A stretch of 64,000 nt of DNA from Neoceratodus forsteri (lineage: Eukaryota > Chordata > Ceratodontiformes > Ceratodontidae), in NCBI GenBank assembly GCA_016271365.2, contig CM057456.1:888766001-888830000 (forward strand), given 5' to 3'. This document shows, piece after piece, positions 11,679 through 22,454 of this stretch. The notes under the pieces are model-generated. The model was not told where the DNA came from and did not search any database. It was given only the letters and a program-made list of their open reading frames with translations. Made by a program: the position numbers and the translations under genes. Positions within the stretch are counted from its first letter, which is position 1. Each line of letters opens with the position of its first letter.

Positions 11679-12041
11679 TTAGAGGCAAAAAAATCCATTT
11701 AATGCATCAATTAGGGTTGTTCATCAGTGACAAAAGTGAGGAAATTTGGTGTTAGGGTTGAAACCCCCCCCTTGGACCCCCCAGCCCACCCCAACTGACA
11801 TCGGGGTGCGTGTTGGGGTCGTTGGTCCTAACTCTCACCCCATTCTCCTATACCTCTGCTTCTTTACACATGTGATGGGGTGAGAGTTAGGGCCGACAAC
11901 CCCAACACACACCCTGATGCCAGTTGGGGGGTGGGCTGGGGGGTCCAAGGGAGGTTTTCAACCCTAACACCAAATTTCCTCACTTTTGTCGCTGATGAAC
12001 AACCCTAACTGATGCATTAAATGGAGTTTTTGCCTTTAATA
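11679..12041. mobile_element. Foldback (long inverted repeat) element
   Basis: Two arms of about 160 bases are near-perfect reverse complements: 11679-11849 (AGGCAAAAA..CCATTTAATGCATCA..) and 11873-12041 (..TGATGCATTAAATGG..TTTTTGCCT), separated by a loop of about 24 bases (TATACCTCTGCTTC..). Each arm carries TTAGGGTTG and a C-run or G-run next to CCCAGCCCACCCCA. TA dinucleotides lie at both outer edges, which would fit a TA-targeting MITE, but this is weak. Non-coding. Confidence 0.85.
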
Positions 12042-13389
12042 TATATTTATATATAGATAGATATATGTGTATATTTTAATTTCCATGAAGCTGTATCTTC
12101 ATTCATACATCTCCCTTTGGAAATGGAATAAACAGAATAAAGGAGATATTGCAAAACTCAGTTTTCATGCCAGCCTGCTTCCACTGACATACTACGTAAC
12201 ACCATCAGGCCATGACATGCATGTGAACCCATCGTGAGATAAAGCTTTCCAGCCCATCACAATGTGTCCCCCATGTGACAGAACACTGTGCCATACCTTC
12301 CCAGGCTCAGAGCAGTGGTGTGTTTCCTCCAGTCCTTGTGCTGCCCAGCCAGCTCCCAGAGCTCATCTCTGAATCTGAGTTACTGGTATGGGAACACAAC
12401 ATGCAACCCTCTGCCCCAACAGCTGGCCCTGTACACAACATTTCTCCATAACATTTAGGTGATTCTGTCACCAGTGACAATATGTAATCAATAACTCTGG
12501 CAAAAATGTGTACAGCAAAATTATTTATTTAACAGGTCTATTCTTTCAACAGGTCTACACATTATTATATTCCACTTTTCTGAGCATAATTACTTTATTT
12601 TTCTTAAAAATGACAGGTTAGTTCATGTTACCATTTATTCATTTCAGATGGCATCTCTATACCTTAAAGGCAAAAAAAAGTTTGACAAAGTAACTTATGG
12701 ACTTAACAGGTCTTCGCTGTTGTCAAGGTTTTGTTTAAATTGGCCTTAAGAGTAATAATGTATGACTGAAAATTGTATTAGGCTGTAGTGCAAGTTGAGC
12801 AAATATCACCGTGCCTGATGTGCTGTGTCACCGCCTCTGGCAGTGGGAGCTGTGGTAGATAAGCGACTATTCATTTCTGTGGCAGAATGCAGCCATTTCA
12901 TTAGCTAATGTATGATGTTATAGCATTAATAACATCACATTCGGAGCATACAGGGGTTCTGGATATAAAAAGAGGGGAAGGGAACCAGGTTCTAGGGATA
13001 ATTGGAAATATTAATAAAGAATCACCAAGAACAGTGAATTCTGTGGCACTGCGGAAGTTCTGCGGTAGGTTGCAACTTCTGCACAAAATTCTGCGACTAC
13101 AGAATTCTAGGGTCCTGCCGATAAGGATCATGTTCAATACACTTCCAATCAAATTTAAACTTGTCCTGTTCAAACAATCTCTGGTTCTTCCACCTGAAGT
13201 AAAGGGGTTATTAAGATCCCCACTCTTGATGGAAATAGAACCACTCCCAGGGCCATAACAATTCAATTTCAGTTCCTTTTTCATTTTATTGTTTACTGTA
13301 GAAAAGCACATTGAGCAAGTTGCCTATTTGTATATGTGACCAGTATTTACAACAATTAAAATACCAACTTTGAAAAACACATCAATAGA
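12042..13389. other. No clear gene; possible L2-like remnant near 13.1-13.25 kb
   Basis: Mostly unrecognised sequence. At about 13120-13250 the plus strand has IMFNTLPIKFKLVLFKQSL, which loosely resembles the last residues of L2-type reverse transcriptases (..WN.LP....S...FK..L). Too short and diverged to be sure. Confidence 0.35.
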
Positions 13390-13800
13390 AATAATGTGTT
13401 TATTTACTTATTGAATTTTGTTTACTGGGTGGGCCCACTGAGACTAACAGTCCCATTTTCAGGAGTGACACAGAGTTAATTACATGTATATGAACATCGT
13501 GGTAAGAACAATTACATGTCACAGTAAGGGTAGATAATAGACAACAGTAGATAGAGGGTAACATGAGTTAAAATGTAAAAGTAGGGGCATACAGTAGACT
13601 TTGGGGTGTCAATTACAGTGCATCAGGAACAAAGATGGTTCTGTTTAATGATTACAAGAACAAAGACAATGTTCCAGTAGATAAGTCTTGAGTTCTTCTT
13701 TAAAGCCACCAAGGGAGGAACAGTTAAAGAGAGATTGCAGGAGTGCATTCCACTGGGGGAGAGGCTTTGTGAAGGTAAATGATCCTCTGCCCACACAAGA
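13390..13800 (-). pseudogene. L2-like LINE 3' end fragment
   Basis: On the minus strand at about 13650-13790 the frame reads FTFTKPLPQWNALLQSL then GGFKEELKTYLL, the pattern typical of the C-terminus of L2-type reverse transcriptases. About 250 bases of non-coding 3' sequence follow, with GGGCCCACTGAGACTAACAG. The 5' side is cut off by the tail of the CR1 element at 13803. No catalytic part remains. Confidence 0.6.
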
Positions 13801-14051
13801 AACATAGAAACATAGAATTTGATGGCAGACAAGGACTGCTTGGCCCACCTAGTCTGCCCATTTCCCTACCTAATGGATAAGTTGCAGATTCTAGTTAACC
13901 AACAGCCTACTTCCTCCAACCCCCCACTAGAATTGCCTTATGTCTCTCCCATGCATTCTTGAATTTCCCCACTGTTTTTGACTCCACGACCTCCTCAGGA
14001 AGGCTGTTCCATGCATCCACAGCCCTCTCCATGACAAACTACTTCCTCACA

Positions 14052-16640
14052 TTACCGCTGAGCCATCCCCCCCTCTATCTTCAAATTGTGTCCCCTTGTT
14101 CTTGCACATCTCTTTTTCTGAAAGATGCTACCCTCTTGGACTTTGTTGATTCCCTTGAGGTACTTGAAAGTTTCTATCATGTACCCCTTCCCCCTCCTTT
14201 CCTCGAAGATATACATATTAAGCTCCATTAGTCTCTCTTTGTTTGGCTGCTGGTGCAGACCCTGCATCATTTTAATTGCCCTCCTCTGGACAGCATCCAT
14301 CCTGTCTATGTCCTTGTGGAGATGGGGTCTCCAGAACTGCATGCAGTACTCCAGACGGGGTCTCACCAGCTGTCTGTACAGAGAGATAACAACTTCCTGT
14401 TTTCTTCTGGTGATGCCCCTCCCTATGCATCCCAGTATCCCCCTAGCCCCCCTTACTGCCTTCTCACATTGCTTAACCACCTTTAGGTTATCTGATATGA
14501 CTACCCCCAGGTCCCTTTCCATTTTTGTTGTTGTTAGCATCTCACCCCCCCCCCATTGTGTATACTTCCCCTGAGATTTTGTTTCCCAGGTGCATTACTT
14601 TGCACTTCTTTGCATTGAATCTAAGCTGCCATACATTTGACCTTTCCTCCAGCCTTGCCAAGTCCCTCTTTATCCTTTCCACCCCACCTTGTGTATCAAC
14701 CCTGTTGCAGATCTTTGTGTCATCTGCAAAGAGACATACTTTTCCTTCCAGTCCCTCTGCAATGTCTGTTATAAAGTCATTAAAGATGACCGGTCCCAGT
14801 ACTGAACTCTATGGTACCCCGATAGTAACCCCACCTTTCTTCAGAGTGGACTCCATTTACTATTACCCTCTGCTTCCTGTTGTCCAGCCAATGTTTTACC
14901 CAGGCTACCATGTTGGGACCTACTCCAAGGCTGACTAACTTGTTTAAAAATCTTTTGTGTGGGACTGTGTCAAATGCCTTGCTAAAGTCTAGGTAGGCCA
15001 TGTCTACAGCCCCTCCCTGGTCTACTACTTTGGTCACCCAGTCAAAGAAATCTATTAGATTAGTCTGACATGACCTTCCCACTGTGAACCCATGCTGTCT
15101 TGGGTCCTGTGCCCTGCTGGCCTCTAGGTACTCAAAAATTCTTTCCTTCGGAAGTGATTCCATCATTTTACCTATGACTGAGGTCAAATTAACAGGTCTG
15201 TAGTTTCCTGCCTCTGCCTTGCTCCCATGTTTGTGAAGTGGAATCACATCTGCCCTCCTCCAGTCCACAGGTACCACCCCATCCTCCCAAGATTTGTTAA
15301 AGAGGGTAGTCAGTAATGTCACTAGTTCTACCCTTAGTTCTTTTAGAATTCTGGGGTGAATCCCATCAGGCCCCTTTGCTTTGTCCACCTTCAGTTTTAA
15401 GAGTTCTTTTGGAACCCTTTCTTCTGTGAATAGACTGGTATCAACCCCCCTATCCAGAGTGTTGCTATTGTTGGTTTAGGTACCTCCCCCTCCTCTTCTT
15501 TTGTAAATACTGAGCAGAGGTATTCATTCAGTATTCCTGCTTTTTTGGTGTCACTCTGCCCACATTCCTTCCCCTTATTAAGCCTCATTATCCCTCCCTT
15601 GGTCTTTCTTCGCTCCCTAATGTACCTATAGAAGGTTTTATCCCCCTTCTTAACAGAGCTGGCTATCTTTTCCTCAGTTTGGGCTTTTGTTATTTTGACT
15701 GCCTTCCCTGACTCCTTCTGCTTTAACTGATATAGTTGTCTGTTCTGCTCCTTCTGTGTTTCCTTATATTTCCTAAATGCTATCCTTTTCTCCTTAACCT
15801 TCCATGCCACTTCTTTTGAGAACCATAGTGGCTTTTTCCTTCGTTTTGTTTTGTTGATTTGATTTACACAAAGGCTTGTTGCCGCTGTGATGGCAGTTTT
15901 GATTTTCCCCATTGTTCTTCCACCACTCCTTCTTGCCTGTTTGCTAGTGCTTTTCTGAGGCATGCTCCCATTTTGTCAAAGTCAGCCCTCCTAAAGTCCA
16001 GCACCCTTCCTTTGGTATGACTTGACTCTACAGCTGTGTTTATTGTGAATCACACTGTTTGGTGGTCGCTAGTTTCTAGATGGCTACCCACTTCTAAATC
16101 TGAGATCCTCTCTCCATCCTCATTTGAGTGTGCCAGGTCTAAGACTATTCCCTCCTGAGTGGGTTCCAACACTAGCTGTCTGAGGCATGCCCCCTGTAGG
16201 GCATCAAGAATGATCCTGCTCTTGGATGTGGCTGCAGTAAAGGTGGTCCAGTTAACATCTGGAATATTCAGGTCCCCCATCACCAATATCTCTCCTTTTT
16301 CTGCCATTCTAAGGATTACTTGTAACATTTTCTGGTCCATTGCCTCCCCCCTGAGATGGGAGTCTGTAAACAACCCCTGTGTGGATTGTGGTGCCATTAC
16401 CTGTCTCCAGGGTGACTCTCAGTGCCTCCTCCCCTCCATGTTTACCCTTTAGTTCTGTTGCTTTGATTTCTTCCCTTATGTAGAGAGCTACTCCTCCTCC
16501 TCTTTTACCCTCCCTGTCCCTCCTGTAGAATGTGTACCCTGGTATGTTGCCATCCCAGTCATGGTTCTCTGTGTACCATGTTTCTGTGACTGCCACAATA
16601 TCCAGGAGTCCCTATTCCATCAAGGCCACTAGTTAGGGAG
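14052..16640 (-). pseudogene. CR1 ORF2: endonuclease and reverse transcriptase
   Basis: ORF2 cuts target DNA and reverse-transcribes the element RNA. In order on the minus strand: endonuclease start AVTETWYTENHDWDG (about 16590) and RGGGVALYIREE (about 16500), GDLNIPDVNW (about 16270); a lysine-rich linker (15963-15480); RT with DGIHPRILKEL (15380-15340), NYRPVNLTSVIGKMME (about 15200), HGFTVGRSCQTNL (about 15090), YLDFSKAFDTVPHK (about 14980), then GVP-stop-SSVLGP (about 14810) and FADDTK (about 14725), and the C-terminal part with LEYCMQFW (about 14340). NLTSV and SCQTNL are CR1-type motifs and separate it from the L2-like elements nearby. The Gln of GVPQG has become a stop codon, and several frameshifts occur. 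Confidence 0.88.
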
Positions 16641-16849
16641 CTTGTTACATAGACTATGGACATTGGTACTCATCACCCTCCATTTATTGATGGCCTTACC
16701 CCTTTTAGTCCCATCCCTGTCCTTACTGCCATTGCCTTTTTCTGGATTTACCCCATCCTGCTCCCTATTGACTTCTCTACCTTTGTGTCTACTTTACTAA
16801 CTACCCTATTTTGTTGGGGGGGGGGATTTCCCTGCTTCTCTTCAGTGCC

Positions 16850-17800
16850 TCCCCCCTTGGCTAGTTTAAATGCTTGCCAATGAAGCATTTAAACTTGTCA
16901 CCTAGGATCCTGGTTCCCCTCCCAGACAGATGCAGACCACCATGCCAGTATTGGCCTGCATCCCTCCAGATGGACCCCCAGTCCCCAATGAAGCCAAACC
17001 CCTGAGCTCCGCACCAGTTTTTCAACCAGTCATTGAATCACATGGCGTGGAGTACCCGAGCCTCACCCATGCCATAGACAGGCTGTACTTCTCAGAAAGT
17101 TATCATGCATGTTACTTGTCTAAGGCCCTTCCCCAATTCCACAATCTTCTGCTGCACTGCTCTGATCCCATTCCCAGCCAGGTCATTTGTCCCTAGGTAG
17201 ACAATGACATCCAGCTCCCTCTTTTTTTTTTCCAATTGTTTAACCAGGTGAGACATACTAAGCTGAAAGCTTGTTTACAGGTGCAACTTGGGAGCACAGG
17301 GAAGTTAAGTGACTTGCTCAGGGTCACGCAGTATGCAAGCGGGGGCTGTGGGATTCAAACCCAGGTCTCCAGATTTTCAGATCAGAGCCTTAAACCACTG
17401 TGCTATACTGCCTCCCTCTCCCATGCAACTGCTCCCACAATCCTGAGAATTCACTTCCTGTCCCTCCAAGTCATGGCACCAGGTGGGCACCTTACCTCCC
17501 TCTCCCCTCCCTCCTCCAGTTCTACCTTCTGAACGACTGAGTCCACCACCAGGAGTTGTTTCCTTCACCTATGGAGTCCTGTGTCACCCTCCTGTGGGTT
17601 TCCTTTGTAGAGGTTCCCAGTATCCTCCTTGGTCTCCACTGTGGGTGCTTCCATAGAAGAACCGCACTCTGCCAGAATTGTGAATGAATTGTGGAGAGGC
17701 ACAACTGGAGGGGTGCACCTCTGTTCCACCACCCTCTCTCTCCCTGAGCCCACTTTGGTCCAACAACGCCTCTTTCATGCCGGTCTCTGAGGCAGTAGTG
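16850..17800 (-). pseudogene. CR1 ORF1 with SGNH-esterase-like domain
   Basis: On the minus strand the region 17220-16860 reads LDVIVYLGTNDLAGNGIR, then WCGAQGFGFIGDW and GGLHLSGRGTRILGDKF. GTND (17182-17193) is the SGNH hydrolase block III motif, and GGLHLS..G (about 16926-16940) sits where DxxH is expected, with the Asp replaced by Gly. CR1 ORF1 proteins are known to carry such an esterase-like domain. Upstream (17870-17600) is a segment with LREEVAHLHVDLA, suggesting the usual coiled coil. Stops interrupt it, and a SINE separates the N-terminal part from the esterase part. Confidence 0.7.
17225..17420 (-). mobile_element. MIR-like tRNA-derived SINE inside CR1 ORF1
   Basis: On the plus strand the text AGGGAAGTTAAGTGACTTGC, then CAGGGTCACGCAG, GGGATTCAAACCCAGGTCTC and CCTTAAACCACTGTGCTATA is the classic core and tRNA-related order of MIR/CORE SINEs, ending in CTGCC. 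An oligo-T run at 17221-17232 lies at one edge. It interrupts the CR1 ORF1 reading, so it inserted after the CR1. Confidence 0.7.
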
Positions 17801-18084
17801 GTGGCCTAGGTGGTCCTTGGGTGGGGAGGAGGTTTCTGAATCCTCGCCAGGTCAACATGGAGATGGGCAACCTCCTCCCTCAGACCAGAGAGGTGCTGCA
17901 AATAGGGCAGCAATGCAGCCTCCAGAATGTCTCCCAGAAAACTGCCACTCCACAGCCACTGCATTGCACCACTCCCCACATGTCTGTCTCCCTTTCTGTT
18001 TAAGACAACAAGTTCTAGGCCTCGGTATAACAAACAAGGTATTGGAGGATGAGCGAAGTATTCTCCTGGGAGTTTAGATGGCCA

Positions 18085-19340
18085 AGATATCAAGGAGGCT
18101 GGGGGTTCCCTTTAACAAGCTTAAATGCAAAGCCTGGATGGGGAAAGTTAAGTCTTCCTTCAAATGAGGGCCATTTCAGGTAGTGAAAGACATCATAATG
18201 GTGCACGCTGGAGGGGGCACAAGCAGCAAATCCACTGATTTGGTAGTAAAGAACTGATAGCCTGTTTAATTCGGAGTACCTTAAGGACTGCAGGATTGGT
18301 GCACAACAGAGCAGCACAGGGAGCAGTGTACCGGAGACAATGGCAAGTTGACACTCATTAGGCAGATGGTTATTAAGGTGGTACAGTATCCCATTTTTCT
18401 TGTGGAGAGCTTTGGAAATGTAGATGACATGATGTTTCAAAGAGACATCCTGGTCCAGTTAAACCCCAAGATGTTTCACTGAGGCTGCTACCTCAATAAG
18501 GATGCCTCTGGCGGTTGTAAACAGTAGCAGGTGTTGTCTAGAGATGCCCAGGTGCTTCAGACTGAATAGAACAGCTTTAGACTTTTTAGTATTTTGTACA
18601 AGTCTGTTGTGGATAAACCAGTTTTCAAGTTCCCAGAGATCAGCGATTAGAAGACTACTTGTCTGTGCTATGTTAATAGACCATCAGTAGAGCACAGCAT
18701 CATCTACATACAGCATACATTAGCTTTACCACAGTGGATACAAAATGGAGCCTTGGGGTCACCATCTGTTAAGGGTTTCTACACAGACTGAGCACCTTTC
18801 CATTTGACCTGCTGGGACCCCTTGGGCAAGTAATTTGAGAACCACTGTTAGGAAAGGCTGTCGAGACCAAGGTGTTTTAGTTTAACAATCAGGAGGCTGT
18901 GATCCATGGGGTCAAAGGCCTTGGTGAGGTCTATAAATACAGCACCTGTGGATTGCCCTTTGTCCATGGCTTCAGCATGTCTGATGACAGACTAGCAAAT
19001 GCTGTGTCAGTGCCATAGTTCTTTCTAAAGCCATGCTGCTTGTCAGTGAGCAGATGATGCTGTTCCAAGTAGTCTTGTAACTGATTATAGACTAACCTTT
19101 CGAGGCTTTTGGACAGGGAACAAAGAAAAGATATTCAGTGTTAGTTTTCAATAGATTCTCTAGGGCCACCATTGTGTACTGGGACTACAAGGGCCAATTT
19201 CCAAGTTTTGGGGACTCTTTCTTCAATTAGTCACTTATTAACAGCATGGCAACAGCAGTAGCAATGACAGGAGCTGCAAACTTAAGGAACTTAGACTCAA
19301 GTTTATTGTAGCCATCAGAGCCTTCATCCCTTAATCACAA
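18085..19340 (-). pseudogene. L2-like reverse transcriptase fragment
   Basis: Down the minus strand I can read, across frameshifts, DYLEQHHLLTDKQHGFRKNYGT (about 19070-19000), a relic of the FIDLTKAFDPMDHS motif (about 18910), a GSILGP-like stretch near 18760, and the C-terminal region at 18090-18440 with KALHKKNGILYHLNNHLP and LLPVLLCCAPIL, where the RT thumb is expected. The wording is closest to element A at the start of the window. It is heavily mutated and has no intact catalytic site. Confidence 0.6.
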
Positions 19341-19349
19341 TTACAATGG

Positions 19350-19926
19350 AACTAGTTACTAAGAAAGTTAAATAACTGTTTCTTAAACATGAACAGAGAC
19401 TTGCCACACTTAACAGACATTGGTAAGTTATTATAAGCACTTAGACCAGCGAAATCAATACCTATTTGACCAAAACAGGTTCCACAAAAAGGAATTTCAA
19501 ACATTATTGAGTCCTGAGATCTGGCAATATGGTTATCATGCTGTAGGGGAAATACTTCTGAAACTGACCAGAGAACCTTACCCAGAATTGTTTTGTGGAA
19601 ATAAATCAAGGTTTTAGATTTAATGCAATCATCAAAAGAAATTATTCAGCACAATACAAGAGAAAATGATGGGAATGTACAGATAAACCAGTTATGAATC
19701 CACAAATTGAACTGTTCATAAATTGTACCCTAGACAGCACCACACAGCCTGCTCCAGAGTAGCATAACATACCATAATCCAATACTGGAAGAAGCAGACT
19801 CTTAGCCAAAAGTATACGAGTTTCTGTCACAAGACATTGCCGAACCCAATACAGGGAACCCAACCAATTCTGGGTTGTTTTTACAATGGAATCGACATGT
19901 GTTTCATAAGAAAGAGTGATATCCAA
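19350..19926 (-). pseudogene. L2-like RT C-terminal fragment
   Basis: The minus strand carries DITLSYETHVDSIVKTTQNW, then LLLPVLDYGMLCYSGA (about 19790-19740), and further on LSAYNNLPMSVK..SLFMFKKQLFNFL (19460-19360). This is the RT thumb and C-terminal end of an L2-like LINE. It abuts, head to head, a plus-strand L2-like fragment that starts at about 19927. Confidence 0.6.
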
Positions 19927-21266
19927 GACAACTCATTACTTGATGGAGAACAGTTGACTAGTGAACCTGATAAAGGTGCAGAGTTGTTTAATAATTATTT
20001 TGGTGATTTGGATGACTATAGACTGAATATTAATTCTTCTGATTTTGATATCATTTCTCAAATGGATAGTAATAATAAGCATCCAAAATGTTATTTCCAA
20101 AAAGTTACTTATAACTAAATTAAGGATTATGTATTAAAATACGACCCTAGGCCCTACGTTGGCCAAGACAAAGTAGATTTTAAACTTATAAAGTTGGGAA
20201 TTAATAATTTAGCTACCTCAGAGCTACTTTGTTTAATTTTTCCTTGTGCCATGGAGTCTTCCTCAATGTATGGAAAACAGCAATTATAAAACCCATTTTT
20301 AAATCTGATAGCAGGTTGTGCATATCTAACTACTGACCAATTTCGTTATTATTACCATTATCAATAATACCTGAAAGAATCATACTTGATCAAATAATGA
20401 ATCACCTTGAAAAATACAACTTGTTAGCCAATTCACAACATGGATGTAGAGCAAAACATAATACAGAAATGGCCTTGGTGAGGTTCACAAGGTGCCCTTG
20501 ATAAAGAGCACTCAGCGTCAGCAATATTCGTAGACCTCAACAAAGCATTTGAGCTTGTGGATTATTCTTTGTTAGTGGACTCTCTGATAGATTGTCATTT
20601 TTCAAAAGATGTGATAACCTGGTTTGCTAGTTACATGAGTAATAGGAAACATTGAACCAAAATTGAAGGAAATATTTTGGAACCACAGTAGATTCAATGT
20701 GGGGCACCACAAGGTTCAATTTTAGGCCCTTGTTATTTTCATTATTCATAAATTCTGCTCAAGAAACTTGTTTTAAATCTACAATAACATTACATACAGA
20801 TGATGCTGTGATCTATAGTACTGGGGTTGTACCCAAAGATGCTTTGAGGGATGTACAAACTGACTTTGCTCAATTTCAAAAGTGGTTGCTGAGAAGGCGT
20901 ACGGTCCTAAATACAAAAAAACAAAAGATGTGATTTTCGCTGGCCCCAGAAAGACATGAGGATCTGAATCTTTAATTGTGGCTCTAAATGGGGAAGCAAC
21001 TGAGGTTGTTTATAGTTTTAAATATGTAGGGATTACATTAGATTCTAGTTTATCCTTTGAACTTCATGTTAGCAATATCATAAAAACTGTACACTGGAGA
21101 TTCGGGCTTTTGTTTAGAGTCATGCCATATTTAGTCCCCGAATCATGGAACATATTAACACATACAGTAGTTTACTTTTTAGTGCAATGGATTATGGGCT
21201 TGTATATAGTATATGGCCACCAGTGAAATAATTTTAGCTAAGTTAAGGGTAACATATAATAGTGCC
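19927..21266 (+). pseudogene. L2-like reverse transcriptase, first part (split by gypsy insertion)
   Basis: The plus strand shows a linker with ELFNNYFGDLDD (about 19990), then RT motifs: PISLLLPLSIIPERI (about 20340), SQHGCRAKHNTEMAL (about 20430), FVDLNKAFELVDYSLL (about 20540), GAPQGSILGP (about 20705), a DD-containing YTDDA site (about 20800) and FKYVGITLDSSL (about 21010). Several stops and one-base shifts occur. It ends exactly at the GTGCC target duplication of the gypsy provirus; the C-terminus resumes at 28474. Confidence 0.75.
21262..21266. repeat. Target-site duplication GTGCC, left copy
   Basis: Five bases directly before the left LTR; repeated directly after the right LTR at 28474-28478. 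Five-base duplications are usual for Ty3/gypsy integrases. Confidence 0.9.
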
Positions 21267-22387
21267 TGTCACAACCCCACTCAGCAGGTCAGGCCCTCTG
21301 CTCCCACAGTGCCAACCTCCGATTGCAGTATTGTGAACAGTTAACAGAACAGGGTAACCCTCCTGTCTGTTTTGTGGGGTTCGAATCCAACTTTGGTCTC
21401 AAGTTCAGGAGGGATTCAAACTGTGAACCTCTTGCTAGTGTACCCAATGTACAGGCTCAGGTAATTCTGCTCTTTGGGGGGGCAGATATCTTTCACCTAT
21501 GGTCACCTAACCAGGTGTACAAAATGAACACTTAAAAACTCTATGAAAGACCTCAGAATAAATTCTTACCTTTTCCCAGTTTGGTAAAACCAGTAAGCTT
21601 TGTACAGTGTCAGCTTTAACCATATATGCTTCCCTTGTCAAAGAAAGAATTTCAAAGGCACACCAGGTAATCTCTGAAAATAGAGGTTTACTTAAAATAG
21701 ATAAAAATGTAAAACACAGAACCATATATCACAAAACATACAATCTTTTAAAACAATAAGGTTTTAAAAAATGCAAATTCCTACCAATAATACACTTAGA
21801 CTTGCCTAGCTAATGTATTCTTGTCTTCTTATACTGCTGTAGATGTTTCTTTTTTTAGAGTCCAAACACATGTGTCGCTAAAGGTCTGTTACAGCATAAT
21901 TAAAAAACTGTCTTGACCCTGCCTTCTCCGTGATGCCACCCAGCTCCTCCTCTGTTTATTAAAAATTATATAATCAGGATGTTTTGTGTCAGGAGGTAAA
22001 TTAATAGGTGACATCAGCAGAAAAAAACTTGTTTCCCCATATGGCTTCCCAATTAAGTCTATAATTTTCCAAGTCCTCTCTTTCATCCATGAGCAGCATC
22101 CTCTCTCAAGAACATCAAAGGACTTTTATGACATAGTACCTAAGTGCCATAACCTGTATTCTTCCTCTAAACATCATAAAACTTTATGATTTTCTAGCCT
22201 AGCAGTGGGCAGCTGCAATTAAGCTAGATAAACAGAAGATCCTTGATTTAGGTCTCTTCTAACCTGCAATTATCTCCTGGCTTTTATCTTTGAGCTGAAA
22301 CAGCATGTTTCATGAGAGACACTAAATAAAACATTTTTATATTACAAAAAGCCTAGATTAATCAGAACCAGCTGTACAAGCATCACA
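21267..22387 (-). repeat. LTR of gypsy element 1 (3' LTR)
   Basis: Begins TGTCACAACCCCACTC and ends TGTACAAGCATCACA. The partner at 27342-28473 has the same ends and is closely similar throughout, with visible scattered substitutions and small indels. Confidence 0.95.
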
Positions 22388-22400
22388 ATCCTCCCTACCT
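22388..22400 (-). other. Polypurine tract of gypsy element 1
   Basis: On the minus strand AGGTAGGGAGGAT directly precedes the 3' LTR. This is the expected place and composition for the plus-strand primer. Confidence 0.7.
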
Positions 22401-22454
22401 AGACTGAATTTGGGGGCTCTGTCCCCTGCATGGGATAAGCTTCCCAAATCAGTT

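Larger units (their letters stand above)
13803..18050 (-). mobile_element. CR1 LINE, long but inactive
   Basis: The element runs on the minus strand from an uncertain 5' end near 18.05 kb to a 3' end at 13803-13850, where TTCTATG repeats follow GGGCAGACTAGG.GGGCCAAGCAG. It holds a diverged ORF1 with an SGNH-esterase-like part, and ORF2 with endonuclease and reverse transcriptase. A MIR-like SINE sits inside ORF1. Reading frames carry many stops and shifts, so it cannot move itself. Confidence 0.85.

Noticed and set aside
10506..11702. Frames of 183-213 codons on both strands
   Set aside because: Hexamer repeats lack stops; composition is simple repeat.
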